Source: Thalassotalea eurytherma
Lineage (GTDB): Bacteria; Pseudomonadota; Gammaproteobacteria; Enterobacterales; Alteromonadaceae
Assembly (NCBI RefSeq): GCF_030161415.1
Contig: NZ_BSSU01000010.1
Coordinates: 62,001 to 126,000 of the forward strand
Reading direction: 5' to 3'
DNA: 64,000 nt
Shown: positions 43,576 through 52,063 of the stretch, in pieces
Position numbering within the stretch: position 1 is the first letter of the stretch
Layout: the number at the start of each line of letters is the position of its first letter
Notes under the pieces: model-generated
Databases searched by the model: none
Seen by the model: only the letters and a program-made list of their open reading frames with translations
What the model was told of the DNA's origin: nothing
Translations under genes and position numbers: made by a program

Positions 43576-44627
43576 TAATCAAACTCCGCCTGATAAGGCT
43601 GAACGACTATTCCTGAATACATTTTGCTTGCGCCAGCGGTAACAATTTGATCTGTGGGTGTTAAGTCAGATTCAATAACGACGACATTTTCTAAAAAGCG
43701 TAAAACCTTAACCGGTGCTTTTTCAACTGACTGACTTCCTTCATCAAAACGCCATGTATAAAAACCTGTTTTTTTATCACCTAGCACAGCTGACAATGGC
43801 ACAACGTGCACTTGCTGATTTGTACCTTGTTCAATCACAACTTCAAGCATGGCACGTGCACCAGGAATGAGGCTAACACCAGCAATGGGATCCATTGCAA
43901 AAACCGCTCTATATGTTTGAGTAACAGGATCTGGTGTTGTTGAATGTTCTAAATAAGTAACAGGAAAAGATTGCTTCAAACTACCAATAGTCGCCTTTGC
44001 CTGCTTAATTTTCTTGCCGGTGTTTGCCGTAATAACACGCTCAGGAACATTAATCGTAAAATAGATTTTAGACATATCTTGAATACGCGCGATAGTGTGC
44101 CCTGCTTGAACAAAACTATTGTTATCGACTAAACGCTCAGAAATTTGCGCGTCAAATGGCGCAAGTAATTGCGTGTAGCTTAATTGTTGCTGACTATTAC
44201 TTAATTCAATTTCAGCTAGCTCAAATGTTGTTTGGGCATTATCAAAAGCGCGTTGAGAAACGAGACCTTTCTCAAGCATTGATTTGATTCGGGTTAGTTC
44301 TCGTTCAGCTTGTTGCTTTTTAGATGTTTGTTCTTTTACTTGACGTATAAACGGCTTTTGATCAATTGTCGCCAATAAGTGCCCTTCGCTTACTTGCTGC
44401 CCTGTGACAATATCTTGTTGCACTAAACGACCTGAAACCTCAAAACTTACATCGACAGTTTTCACGGCGCCAACTTCTGCAGGAAATGTAAAACTAGCAT
44501 TCTCATTCACTAATTTCACATGGTCTAATTTAACCATAACTGGCTGGTTTTGTTGCTTTTGTTGTGACACTTCTGAACAAGAAACAATAAGCATAATACT
44601 CATCAGCGCAATCAAAAATTTATTCAT
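43575..44627 (-). CDS. RND efflux periplasmic adaptor (membrane fusion protein)
   Basis: A 350-residue lipoprotein adaptor. The signal peptide MNKFLIALMSIMLIVSCSE ends in a lipobox (IVSC), so it is anchored in the inner membrane. The order is a barrel-sandwich half (SFEVSGRLVQQDIVTGQQVSEG in outline), an alpha-helical hairpin (KKQQAERELTRIKSMLEKGL), and a beta-barrel region with QTYRAVFAMDPIAGVSLIPGA. It links the permease to an outer membrane channel. It is first gene of the operon and divergent from the TetR gene. Confidence 0.94.
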   Translation of the reverse strand: MNKFLIALMSIMLIVSCSEVSQQKQQNQPVMVKLDHVKLVNENASFTFPAEVGAVKTVDVSFEVSGRLVQQDIVTGQQVSEGHLLATIDQKPFIRQVKEQTSKKQQAERELTRIKSMLEKGLVSQRAFDNAQTTFELAEIELSNSQQQLSYTQLLAPFDAQISERLVDNNSFVQAGHTIARIQDMSKIYFTINVPERVITANTGKKIKQAKATIGSLKQSFPVTYLEHSTTPDPVTQTYRAVFAMDPIAGVSLIPGARAMLEVVIEQGTNQQVHVVPLSAVLGDKKTGFYTWRFDEGSQSVEKAPVKVLRFLENVVVIESDLTPTDQIVTAGASKMYSGIVVQPYQAEFD

Positions 44628-44642
44628 TAAATACTCTCTAAC

Positions 44643-44657
44643 GTGTTAACTGAACAC
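44643..44657. promoter_or_regulatory. Candidate TetR operator before the efflux operon
   Basis: GTGTT-AACTG-AACAC is a 15-base inverted repeat 16 bases upstream of the adaptor start. Other partial repeats (CAGATTA twice near 44671-44685) make the assignment uncertain. Confidence 0.35.
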
Positions 44658-44764
44658 AAATAATGAATCACAGATTAACAGATTATCTAATTTTGTAAAC
44701 TTTGTAATTCTAATAAAAAACAATTAAACTCCCTCTAAGTTCTAATTTTGCCTACGGATATCTT

Positions 44765-45334
44765 GTGCTTAACAGTACGATTAAAATTTTAAATGCTGCA
44801 AAACAATGCTTTTATCGGCATGGCTTTAGCGCTACCACTATCTCAATGATAAGCAAGTATGCCGATGTTTCTCGCGTCACTATACATAAGCAGTTTTGTT
44901 CAAAAGAGCAGATCTTTCGAAAAGTTATCGTCCATTACAATCAAGAATTGATAGAACAAACAGCTAGTATTATAGCTTGTAAACAACCATGCTGGACGAA
45001 AGTCGACTCGTTGCTAACCCAATGGGGCGATGAAATATTCAAAGAAATTAATGATGAGATTGTGCGTAATGATCTTATTTATAGTGCTAAGCAGTATTGC
45101 AGGGAAGAAATACTTAGCATGCGCGAGGTTAAGTGTAATCTTATAGAGCAAATCCTCCAGCAAGGTATCAAAAACAACGAGATTTGTTTAGATAAATTGG
45201 CAATGACAGCATATGACGTTGCTGATTTAATCGAGATAACATTTAGTGGTTTAGTCAATACAGGAAGGCTGGAAAATAGAGAAAAACACATTACCTCACT
45301 GCTTAAAATTTATCAGGTAGCCGCACATACCTAG
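44765..45334 (+). CDS. TetR family regulator of the RND efflux operon
   Basis: A 189-residue TetR-type regulator. The HTH (AAKQCFYRHGFSATTISMIS and VSRVTIHKQFCSKEQIFRKV) occupies residues 8-55, and the divergent all-helical C-terminal domain would bind the inducer. It begins with GTG at 44765. Its position divergent to the adaptor-permease operon implies local repression. The C-terminal domain shows no recognised ligand motif. Confidence 0.88.
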   Translation: MLNSTIKILNAAKQCFYRHGFSATTISMISKYADVSRVTIHKQFCSKEQIFRKVIVHYNQELIEQTASIIACKQPCWTKVDSLLTQWGDEIFKEINDEIVRNDLIYSAKQYCREEILSMREVKCNLIEQILQQGIKNNEICLDKLAMTAYDVADLIEITFSGLVNTGRLENREKHITSLLKIYQVAAHT

Positions 45335-45574
45335 TCATTTATGTTTAGCGCGTTTTTCATTTTCACGCTTTACTAGTAAAAAGGTGAGGTACATTTTTGT
45401 TGGTAACGACAAGATTAACCCGATGGCAATGCAGCCAGCACTAATAATCATGCCCGCGACTCCCAACCTTTGAGGTAAGTTCGCATAACTGATGAAATAG
45501 TGGCCAAGTAACAATAAACACAAGCCAGATATGATAACGATTTTTAGTAGTTTAATGAGTGCGCTTTCTGACAT
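45335..45574 (-). CDS. Small membrane protein of unknown function
   Basis: A protein of about 79 residues with two membrane helices (LLKIVIISGLCLLLLGHYFI and GVAGMIISAGCIAIGLILSL) and a basic C-terminal tail (LVKRENEKRAKHK), so both ends probably face the cytoplasm. The ATG at 45574 has GAGG upstream and is preferred to the longer frame from 45619. It lies tail-to-tail with the TetR gene, directly adjoining its stop, and divergent from yqhD. No family recognised. Confidence 0.7.
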   Translation of the reverse strand: MSESALIKLLKIVIISGLCLLLLGHYFISYANLPQRLGVAGMIISAGCIAIGLILSLPTKMYLTFLLVKRENEKRAKHK

Positions 45575-45695
45575 TGATTCCTCATCGTTAAAGTCGTGTT
45601 TATCGTTTAACAGTAACAATAATTAATTAAGTTGTATTGATTTACATCATGTTAACCCGGTAAATATCAATACTCATAACAAATGGACACTACCT

Positions 45696-46862
45696 ATGTT
45701 TAACTTTAGCTATAGCAATAAAACACAAATCCACTTTGGCGAACAGCAAATAGCTCAAATATCAAAAGAAATCCCTAAATCAGCAAAGGTACTTGTTACT
45801 TATGGTGGCGGTAGCATTAAAAGTAATGGTATTTATCAGCAAGTACAATCAGCATTGTCAGAACATACTTGGTTTGAATTTTCAGGCATAGAGCCAAACC
45901 CAAGTTTAGAAACGCTTTCAAAAGCACTGACCATCGTTGAGCAAGAGCAAATAGACTATATTCTTGCCGTTGGTGGTGGCTCTGTAGCTGATGGCAGCAA
46001 GTTTATTGCCGCTGCTGCCCATTTTGATGGGGAACCATGGGACATTCTGTCAAAAACTGCGCCAGTAAAAAGTGCCATCCCACTTGGCGTTATCCTGACC
46101 TTACCTGCAACTGGCTCTGAGTCAAATAGCTTTGCCGTCGTATCAAAAAAAGAAACCAACGAAAAATTAGCCTTTGGCAGTGAACATGTACATCCGCGCT
46201 TCGCTATTTTAGATCCGTCGGTGATGTCATCTTTACCCGAAAGACAATTAACCAATGGTATTGTTGATGCTTTTGTTCACGTCATGGAGCAATACTTAAC
46301 CTACCCTGTAAACGCTAAAATACAAGACAGGTTTTCAGAAGGTATTTTGATGACTTTACTTGAAGACGGCGTTACATTGACCAAGGATCGCAATGATAAA
46401 GGTGCGCGAGCAAACATCATGTGGAGTGCAACGCAAGCATTGAACGGCTTAATCGGCTCTGGCGTGCCTCAAGATTGGTCAACTCACGGTATTGGTCACC
46501 AAATTACAGCCCTATATGGTTTAGATCACGCGCAAACACTTGCCATTGTATTACCACGAATGATGTCGATAATGCGTGCTGAAAAACAAGCTAAGTTACT
46601 GCAATATGGTGAGCGCGTATTAGCTATAGAGCCTAGCCAGTTTAATGGTGATATTGATAAAACGATTGATGCTATCATTGAAAAAACAGAAAACTTCTTC
46701 CAACAAGTTAATATGAAAACTCGCTTTAGTGAGTACCAACTCACTAGCGACGTCATTGACCCTATTATAGAAAGTTTAACAAACTTGAAGATGACTAAAA
46801 TGGGTGAAAACCAATCGGTAACGATTGATAAAGTCAGAGAAATCCTGACTAACAGCTTATAG
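45696..46862 (+). CDS. yqhD: Iron-dependent alcohol dehydrogenase YqhD (NADPH-linked aldehyde reductase)
   Basis: A 388-residue group III metal-dependent dehydrogenase that reduces short aldehydes such as acrolein, malondialdehyde and butyraldehyde with NADPH. Features: the NADPH motif LAVGGGSVADGSKF, and metal ligands in NGIVDAFVHVMEQYLTYP (Asp, His) and GIGHQITALYGLDHAQ (two His). The N-terminus (NFSYSNKTQIHFGEQQIAQI) and length match YqhD closely. It would act in aldehyde and lipid-peroxide detoxification. In E. coli it is controlled by YqhC, but no AraC regulator is next to it here. Confidence 0.94.
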   Translation: MFNFSYSNKTQIHFGEQQIAQISKEIPKSAKVLVTYGGGSIKSNGIYQQVQSALSEHTWFEFSGIEPNPSLETLSKALTIVEQEQIDYILAVGGGSVADGSKFIAAAAHFDGEPWDILSKTAPVKSAIPLGVILTLPATGSESNSFAVVSKKETNEKLAFGSEHVHPRFAILDPSVMSSLPERQLTNGIVDAFVHVMEQYLTYPVNAKIQDRFSEGILMTLLEDGVTLTKDRNDKGARANIMWSATQALNGLIGSGVPQDWSTHGIGHQITALYGLDHAQTLAIVLPRMMSIMRAEKQAKLLQYGERVLAIEPSQFNGDIDKTIDAIIEKTENFFQQVNMKTRFSEYQLTSDVIDPIIESLTNLKMTKMGENQSVTIDKVREILTNSL

Positions 46863-46881
46863 GGAGCTCAAGCAACTCAAT

Positions 46882-47002
46882 GCTAACAAGGTTTTGAAGC
46901 AAGTTATCTGTCGTTTATTAGCGCGAACGCTATAGCCCAATTAAGGGATAAAGCGCTCGACGCTTTGACGATATTAACAGATAAATTCAAAGCCTTGTTG
47001 GC
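46882..47002. repeat. Large imperfect palindrome between yqhD and argO
   Basis: A 121-base hairpin. The outer arms pair over 17 positions with two G-T wobbles (5' GCTAACAAGGTTTTGAA, 3' TTCAAAGCCTTGTTGGC). Inside, TTATCTGT pairs with ACAGATAA. The central AGCG-CGA-CGCT arms and CCC/GGG close around an AATTA loop. It lies in a gene-free stretch of 262 bases between the convergent yqhD and argO stops. It may act as a terminator or be a mobile palindrome. It superficially resembles integron attC sites but lacks their R-box consensus. Confidence 0.65.
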
Positions 47003-47124
47003 GTGTATTATAAAACCAATCTTCAGTTTATTATTCCCCACCAATGACATTAACTACTGATGTTTGCTGTTCATAGCCGACGGTTCTGTTCCATCAACGC
47101 AAACCAAAAATTATAAACGCTAGG

Positions 47125-47739
47125 TTAACTCAGTGTCATCGCCAAACTTATTGCAATAGCCCACATAATCATTGCAACAACTAAATTTATTATGCGCTGA
47201 ACATGGGGTTTCGATAACCAAGGCGACATCTTAGCGGCGCCAAGTGATAACGCATAAAACCACGATAAAGATGCCAACAAGGTACCAAATAGAAAGAATA
47301 AACGCTCTTCTACTGCAAACTGCCCACTAATACTGCCGATGAGTACCACGGTATCTAAATAGACATGTGGATTTAATAAAGTGACAGCAAGAGTAGTAAA
47401 AATCACTGTCTTTTTGGTCGCTAGTGACATCTCTTTTGCCATTTCATCGTTATTTGCAACATAGAAACTTTTGAAGAAAAGTGCACCATAAAAAGTTAAA
47501 AAGGCGATACCTAAAATAGTTACCGTGTATGAGATAACTGGATGAGAGTTTAGCAATGCGCCACCACCAAACACACCAAGTGACATTAAAATAAAATCAC
47601 ATATGATACAGATAGTTGCGGCTAGAATATGATAATTTCTCTTTATACCTTGGCTTAAAACATAAGCATTTTGTGCACCAATTGGAATAATTAAACCCGC
47701 ACCAATAACGAAACCTTTAAACATAGTAATTAACATCAT
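47125..47739 (-). CDS. argO: LysE-family exporter, probable arginine exporter ArgO
   Basis: A protein of about 204 residues with six membrane helices. The family signature GLIIPIGAQNAYVLSQGIKR is near the N-terminus, and NPHVYLDTVVLIGSIS is the conserved LysE second motif. LysE/ArgO proteins export arginine or lysine and relieve amino-acid excess. The ATG at 47739 follows AAGGGAGAG and is preferred to 47754. It diverges from argP, the standard arrangement in which ArgP activates argO. Confidence 0.9.
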   Translation of the reverse strand: MMLITMFKGFVIGAGLIIPIGAQNAYVLSQGIKRNYHILAATICIICDFILMSLGVFGGGALLNSHPVISYTVTILGIAFLTFYGALFFKSFYVANNDEMAKEMSLATKKTVIFTTLAVTLLNPHVYLDTVVLIGSISGQFAVEERLFFLFGTLLASLSWFYALSLGAAKMSPWLSKPHVQRIINLVVAMIMWAIAISLAMTLS

Positions 47740-47786
47740 ACTCTCCCTTAACAAACAATAGCGTAAGCTTAGAGTGCGAAGAGAAT

Positions 47787-47828
47787 TAAGTAAAATTAAT
47801 AAATTTAATTTATTATTAGCTTTACTTA
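47787..47828. promoter_or_regulatory. Candidate ArgP binding region between argO and argP
   Basis: An 8-bp perfect inverted repeat, TAAGTAAA / TTTACTTA, encloses a second AT-rich repeat (AATAAAT-TTA-ATTTATT). It occupies the middle of the 108-base divergent intergenic region, where ArgP would bind. Confidence 0.55.
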
Positions 47829-47847
47829 TATCGTTTTAGGTTTGAAG

Positions 47848-48756
47848 ATGGATATTGAAAAGCTTGACTATAAACTGGTTGCCGCACTTGATAGTATTAT
47901 TACTGAGCAAAGTTTTGAAGGTGCAGCAACTAAGCTTCATATCACCCAGTCGGCGGTGTCACAGCGTATAAAACAACTTGAGCAATGGTTAGCCCAGCCG
48001 GTATTGATCAGAAGTAGCCCTATTGAAGCAACCACCATAGGGCAAAAACTGCTTTCTCATTATCAAAAAATTAAGCAACTAGAAAACTCATTGCTTAGTG
48101 AGCTAAGACCAGAGCTCACTAGCAAGACAACACAAATTGCCATTGCGTTAAATGCCGACACCCTTGCAAGCTGGTTTATTCCAGCTATCAGTCCACTGCT
48201 TAAACAGCATAATATCGCCCTTGATCTAAAAGTAAGTAATGAAGAAATAAGCCACGAACGATTGAAAAAAGGTGAAGTATTTGGCGCAATAAGCAGCCAG
48301 CCAACGAGTTTTTCTGGCGGCAAAGCACGCCATATCGGCGAATTAGATTATGTATTGTGCGCCAATGATGAATTTATTAAACGTTACTTTAAAGACGGAG
48401 TAAATCAAAAGTCTTTGATACATGCCCCTGCCATCAGTTTTGATAGCTCGGATAAAATGCATATCGACTTTATTAAAAATCATTTTAGCCTAAACGGTTA
48501 CGATTACCCTCGCCATCAAGTAAGAAGTTCAGAAGCTTTTGTCAGTATGTGTACTGCAGGAGTTGCATATGGTTTGTTGCCGACAACGCAAGTTCAAAGA
48601 TTACTTGAACAAGGAACACTCGTTGATCTAGCCCCAGAATTACGAATTAAACAACAATTGTATTGGCACAGTTGGCATTTGGAACGCGGTATCCATAAAT
48701 TAGTTTCAGATACCATTGTAAGTTACGGTCAAAACTTACTTAAAAACGACGCGTAA
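47848..48756 (+). CDS. argP: LysR-type regulator ArgP (IciA)
   Basis: A LysR protein of about 302 residues. The HTH is FEGAATKLHITQSAVSQRIK, an ArgP hallmark, with LEQWLAQPVLIRS after it. The effector domain runs from about 90 to 295. ArgP activates argO when arginine or canavanine is abundant and represses other lysine/arginine genes. The ATG at 47848 has AGG seven bases upstream; the preceding TTG at 47842 is unlikely. The divergent argO confirms the assignment. Confidence 0.92.
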   Translation: MDIEKLDYKLVAALDSIITEQSFEGAATKLHITQSAVSQRIKQLEQWLAQPVLIRSSPIEATTIGQKLLSHYQKIKQLENSLLSELRPELTSKTTQIAIALNADTLASWFIPAISPLLKQHNIALDLKVSNEEISHERLKKGEVFGAISSQPTSFSGGKARHIGELDYVLCANDEFIKRYFKDGVNQKSLIHAPAISFDSSDKMHIDFIKNHFSLNGYDYPRHQVRSSEAFVSMCTAGVAYGLLPTTQVQRLLEQGTLVDLAPELRIKQQLYWHSWHLERGIHKLVSDTIVSYGQNLLKNDA

Positions 48757-48868
48757 TTCTAGATTATGTGGCGATAAATCTATCAATTTGACGACTAATT
48801 AGGCAGTTACTCGCTAGACCACGCAATTCACCGTATTAAGACTTGAACCATCGGCCTATTTCAGTATC

Positions 48869-50086
48869 ATGCGCGCCTATTTTGAATACCTGAAAGCTAA
48901 GACTTACTTAATGAAAAAACTACTCACCTCGCCTGTACAAATGAACTTAACAGATACGCAAAATCAATACTATCAACAAGTATTGAAGTATGTTGCTGAA
49001 TTAAGCTTAAACTTTATGGCGGTGAAGGTAGTTACTTACCCTGAAAATTTCTTAGATTGGTGTCAAGAATTTCATAGAATATGCCAAGAAGACTTAAACC
49101 TAGCACTGTTAGATGATCATCAGTTTAAACCATTAAAAAAGCTAGAAGATACTCTGGTACAAGCTATTAGTGTCATTCAGATAAAATTGAGCCGTGTTAT
49201 GCCATGGCCTATATTCAATGCTTTTATCGAACAAAATGCGACCCGACATGCGTTACAAGAGCGCCTTGGGCTTCTCGCTTACCTGAAAAGAAAACTTGAA
49301 ACACCTTATAGTGAATGGATAGAAGAAGATCGTCTAGCATTTATCGGTAAACATACAGCCAAGCATGATCCGAGTGTTTATACTTTTGATGTTGAATGGT
49401 TTGGCGCTACAAAAGGGGCAAAGTCATTTGTTAAACTCTTCAATGAACAATCTCATGATGTTTGCCAACTTTTAGAACTGATACCAAATAATGGCCCGGT
49501 CAGTGAGAATCAATATTTTGCATTTGTTGAAGCCTACAAAGCCCTTTTTACGCAACATTTACCTGATGAGAAAATTCCTTTTATGCCAGCAACGCGATTG
49601 TTAGGCATGCTAAGACCTGATCAGTTCGTTGTTTTAACAAATGCAAAATTAGATAGCATTTGCCAAGGCTTAGGTGTTACCAAAATCAGCCAGCAAGTAG
49701 ACAGAGCATTCGCCGAATACTGGCATGAAATGATAGCAACAATACGACAAAACACCTGGTGGCAACAAGCTCGACCGGAAAATGAAACAGAAATCATACT
49801 TTGGGAAAACAGAGCAATTCTGCTTGATATGTTTTGTTACGCTGATGAAAATATCGCAAGCCAATCAAATTATCTCAAGTTACTCAATAAACCTACGAAA
49901 ACAACATCCCGTTCGACAACAACGAAAAGAACGAAAGCCTCTGCAGAGCAGCTCGTCGATCAAGCACTTGAAAATGACGACACACCAGATTTCGTCAAAG
50001 GTATGCGTGACTCAATAATCAAAAGTGTGCAAGCGGGTAAATCAGTAACAGATGCTATTAACTTAATGAAAGCAATTTTCAGTTAA
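48869..50086 (+). CDS. Hypothetical protein, 405 residues
   Basis: No family recognised. Largely helical, soluble, with no signal or membrane segment. The middle holds HAKHDPSVYTFDVEWFGATKG-like polar loops and a region near residue 245 (RLLGMLRPDQFVVLTNAKLD followed by a helix with WHEM and NTWW) that vaguely recalls the DNA-sensing N-domains next to McrB-type enzymes. The C-terminus has a Thr/Lys/Arg-rich linker (KTTSRSTTTKRTKAS), then a helical tail with DDTPDFVKGMRDSIIKSVQA. It is monocistronic between argP and tyrR. Start at ATG 48869 or 48911 is uncertain. Confidence 0.72.
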   Translation: MRAYFEYLKAKTYLMKKLLTSPVQMNLTDTQNQYYQQVLKYVAELSLNFMAVKVVTYPENFLDWCQEFHRICQEDLNLALLDDHQFKPLKKLEDTLVQAISVIQIKLSRVMPWPIFNAFIEQNATRHALQERLGLLAYLKRKLETPYSEWIEEDRLAFIGKHTAKHDPSVYTFDVEWFGATKGAKSFVKLFNEQSHDVCQLLELIPNNGPVSENQYFAFVEAYKALFTQHLPDEKIPFMPATRLLGMLRPDQFVVLTNAKLDSICQGLGVTKISQQVDRAFAEYWHEMIATIRQNTWWQQARPENETEIILWENRAILLDMFCYADENIASQSNYLKLLNKPTKTTSRSTTTKRTKASAEQLVDQALENDDTPDFVKGMRDSIIKSVQAGKSVTDAINLMKAIFS

Positions 50087-50097
50087 CTAAAGATGAG

Positions 50098-50123
50098 TTC
50101 GGCAGTGCAAATGCACTGTCGAA
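50098..50123. terminator. Hairpin between the 405-residue gene and tyrR
   Basis: TTCGGCAGTGCA / TGCACTGTCGAA inverted repeat with one wobble and a tight apex, between convergent genes. No strong T run, so a rho-independent role is tentative. Confidence 0.5.
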
Positions 50124-50129
50124 TTTAGG

Positions 50130-51680
50130 TTAATTAAGGTCATGTTTTCTTAACTTCATGGCAATTTTATTGTGAGATACACCCAAACGTTTTGCTAGTG
50201 ATCTAGTTGTTGGAAATTCAGGTAATAATTGTTCAAGTAACAACTGTTCGAATTTGTTTTGCGCTGCTTGCCAGTTTTCACAATCACGATATTCAACCTT
50301 GCTGACTTCAAGTTGATTAACATTCGCGCCTTGAGCGTTTGACTGACCAAACTCTTTTAGCACCTGCTTTATATCTGTTTCAGTTAACACATTGCTATTG
50401 GCGAGAGCTACAAGGCGAAATAAACTATTTTGTAATTGGCGAATATTACCTGGCCATGGATATGCTGCAAGCTCTTGATAACCGCTGTGGGTAATAGTAG
50501 GAACCGGCAAATTGACTTGCTTAGCCGCCAACTCGAGAAAATGTGGGATCAATATAGCTAAATCATCTATACGCTCTCTCAATGCGGGAATACTGATAGA
50601 GAGTACATTTAAACGATAGTATAAATCTTCACGAAATTGTTGTTCAACAATGTTTCGTTCTAAATCTTGATGAGTAGCCGATATGATTCTTACGTTGGCA
50701 TTAAGCTCTTGCGTACCACCTACACGCCTAAACTGGTAATTTTCCAAAAAGCGCAACAGTTTTGCTTGTAAATAGACCGACATTTCAGCGATTTCATCTA
50801 AGAATACCGTTCCGCCTTCAGCTAGTTCCAAAAGACCAGGTTTACCACCTTTACTTGCACCAGTAAAAGCGCCAGCTTGATAACCAAAGAGTTCACTTTC
50901 TAGTAAATGTTCCGGTAACGTTGCACAATTTATCGCTAAAAACGGCTGTTGTGAACGATTGGAACCTTGATGAATCGCGCGAGCAAGTAGCTCCTTACCT
51001 GTTCCTGTTTCACCTCGCAATAACACAGGTAGGTCAAGTTGAGCAAAACGTGAAGCTTGGTCTTTAATAGCAGACATTGCCGTTGACTGACTCAAGATCG
51101 ACTCGATACCGTCTTCTACTGGTTTAGCATTTTGTAACGCTGCCAATTGCCTACCTAGCGCCTTAGTTTCTCGCAACATGATCAATGCGCCCTGATAGTC
51201 TCCTTCATTATAAACAGGGCTTACGTCTGCAATATAAGATTGATGATTAACGTTAACCGATATACTGCAACCGGACTTTCGTTGATACTCTTGTTGGGTA
51301 ATGTTTATTAAGCTTTTAAGACGATTACCTACAACTTTTTGAGAGCCGAATAGTTTCAACGTTGACTCATTTGCGGAGATAACAATACCGGTTTTATCGA
51401 TATCTAAAATAGGCTCAGCGATGCGAGCAAGTAACGCTTGTAGGTGGGTTTCTTTCAATGTACTCGGCATTGCATCAATTTCATCACAACCTAGGAATTC
51501 ATTAATTGTTGTTAATGCGTGTGAAATTTGTGACAAGGTTTGCTTGACACCTTCTAGGTGCATATAAATAATGCCCGTTTCAACTTCCATGGAAACTAAG
51601 TTCCAACCATTACTCGCGATAACGGTTAGCACTTTTTGAGAAACCCCTATTTGGTCTTCTAATCGTATTGCTACTTTCAT
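50130..51680 (-). CDS. tyrR: TyrR-type transcriptional regulator with an intact sigma-54 activator motif
   Basis: A 516-residue regulator with the full TyrR layout. An N-terminal ACT-like domain (MKVAIRLEDQIGVSQKVLTV) is followed by a PAS domain (ILDIDKTGIVISANESTLKLFG), an AAA+ domain with Walker A LLRGETGTGKELLARAIH and Walker B GGTVFLDEIAEM, and a C-terminal TyrR-type HTH (FPTTRSLAKRLGVSHNKIAMK). GAFTGA is complete (GYQAGAFTGASKGG, near residue 270). In E. coli TyrR this motif is lost and the protein works with sigma-70; PhhR of Pseudomonas keeps sigma-54 activity. Divergent from methionine gamma-lyase with a TyrR box and sigma-54 promoter between. Confidence 0.93.
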   Translation of the reverse strand: MKVAIRLEDQIGVSQKVLTVIASNGWNLVSMEVETGIIYMHLEGVKQTLSQISHALTTINEFLGCDEIDAMPSTLKETHLQALLARIAEPILDIDKTGIVISANESTLKLFGSQKVVGNRLKSLINITQQEYQRKSGCSISVNVNHQSYIADVSPVYNEGDYQGALIMLRETKALGRQLAALQNAKPVEDGIESILSQSTAMSAIKDQASRFAQLDLPVLLRGETGTGKELLARAIHQGSNRSQQPFLAINCATLPEHLLESELFGYQAGAFTGASKGGKPGLLELAEGGTVFLDEIAEMSVYLQAKLLRFLENYQFRRVGGTQELNANVRIISATHQDLERNIVEQQFREDLYYRLNVLSISIPALRERIDDLAILIPHFLELAAKQVNLPVPTITHSGYQELAAYPWPGNIRQLQNSLFRLVALANSNVLTETDIKQVLKEFGQSNAQGANVNQLEVSKVEYRDCENWQAAQNKFEQLLLEQLLPEFPTTRSLAKRLGVSHNKIAMKLRKHDLN

Positions 51681-51833
51681 TTGTCACATATTAATTACAC
51701 CAAGTAATCAAATTATGACACTTATTAAATAATAAGCAAGCATGCTACAAAGCCTCTAAAGCAGGATATAAATACCTTTAGATTTATATATAACGCTCAA
51801 TAGATTCATCTACTGCTTGATATCTCCCCACAT

Positions 51834-51851
51834 TGTAATAAAAAAATTACA
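51834..51851. promoter_or_regulatory. TyrR box
   Basis: TGTAAT and ATTACA are perfectly inverted around six A bases, matching TGTAAA-N6-TTTACA at all but one position per arm. It lies 154 bases before tyrR and 230 before the lyase ATG, and about 75 bases upstream of the sigma-54 promoter, a typical enhancer position. Confidence 0.8.
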
Positions 51852-51924
51852 AAATACTAATATACGCTTACATAGCCACCACAAAAACAACTTAACCACC
51901 TGAAAATATTAAATAAAAATATAA

Positions 51925-51940
51925 TGGCTACATTCTTGCT
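51925..51940 (+). promoter_or_regulatory. Sigma-54 promoter of methionine gamma-lyase
   Basis: TGGC, seven bases, then TTGCT: TGGCTACATTCTTGCT. The invariant GG and GC lie at the required ten-base separation of the -24/-12 element. Predicted transcription start is near 51951, leaving a leader of about 110 bases. Confidence 0.75.
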
Positions 51941-52063
51941 GTATCAACAATACGCTACATGGAAACCAATAAAAATAACGTTAACCATTAGCAAACCATT
52001 ACAACAAGCCTTGTGAGCAATAAAACAAAAACTATCACAAGGGTTAACAACAGGAACATATCA

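Noticed and set aside
46882-47002. Palindrome as an integron attC site
   Set aside because: The ends do not fit RYYYAAC and GTTRRRY, flanking genes are ordinary chromosomal genes in convergent order, and no integrase is seen.
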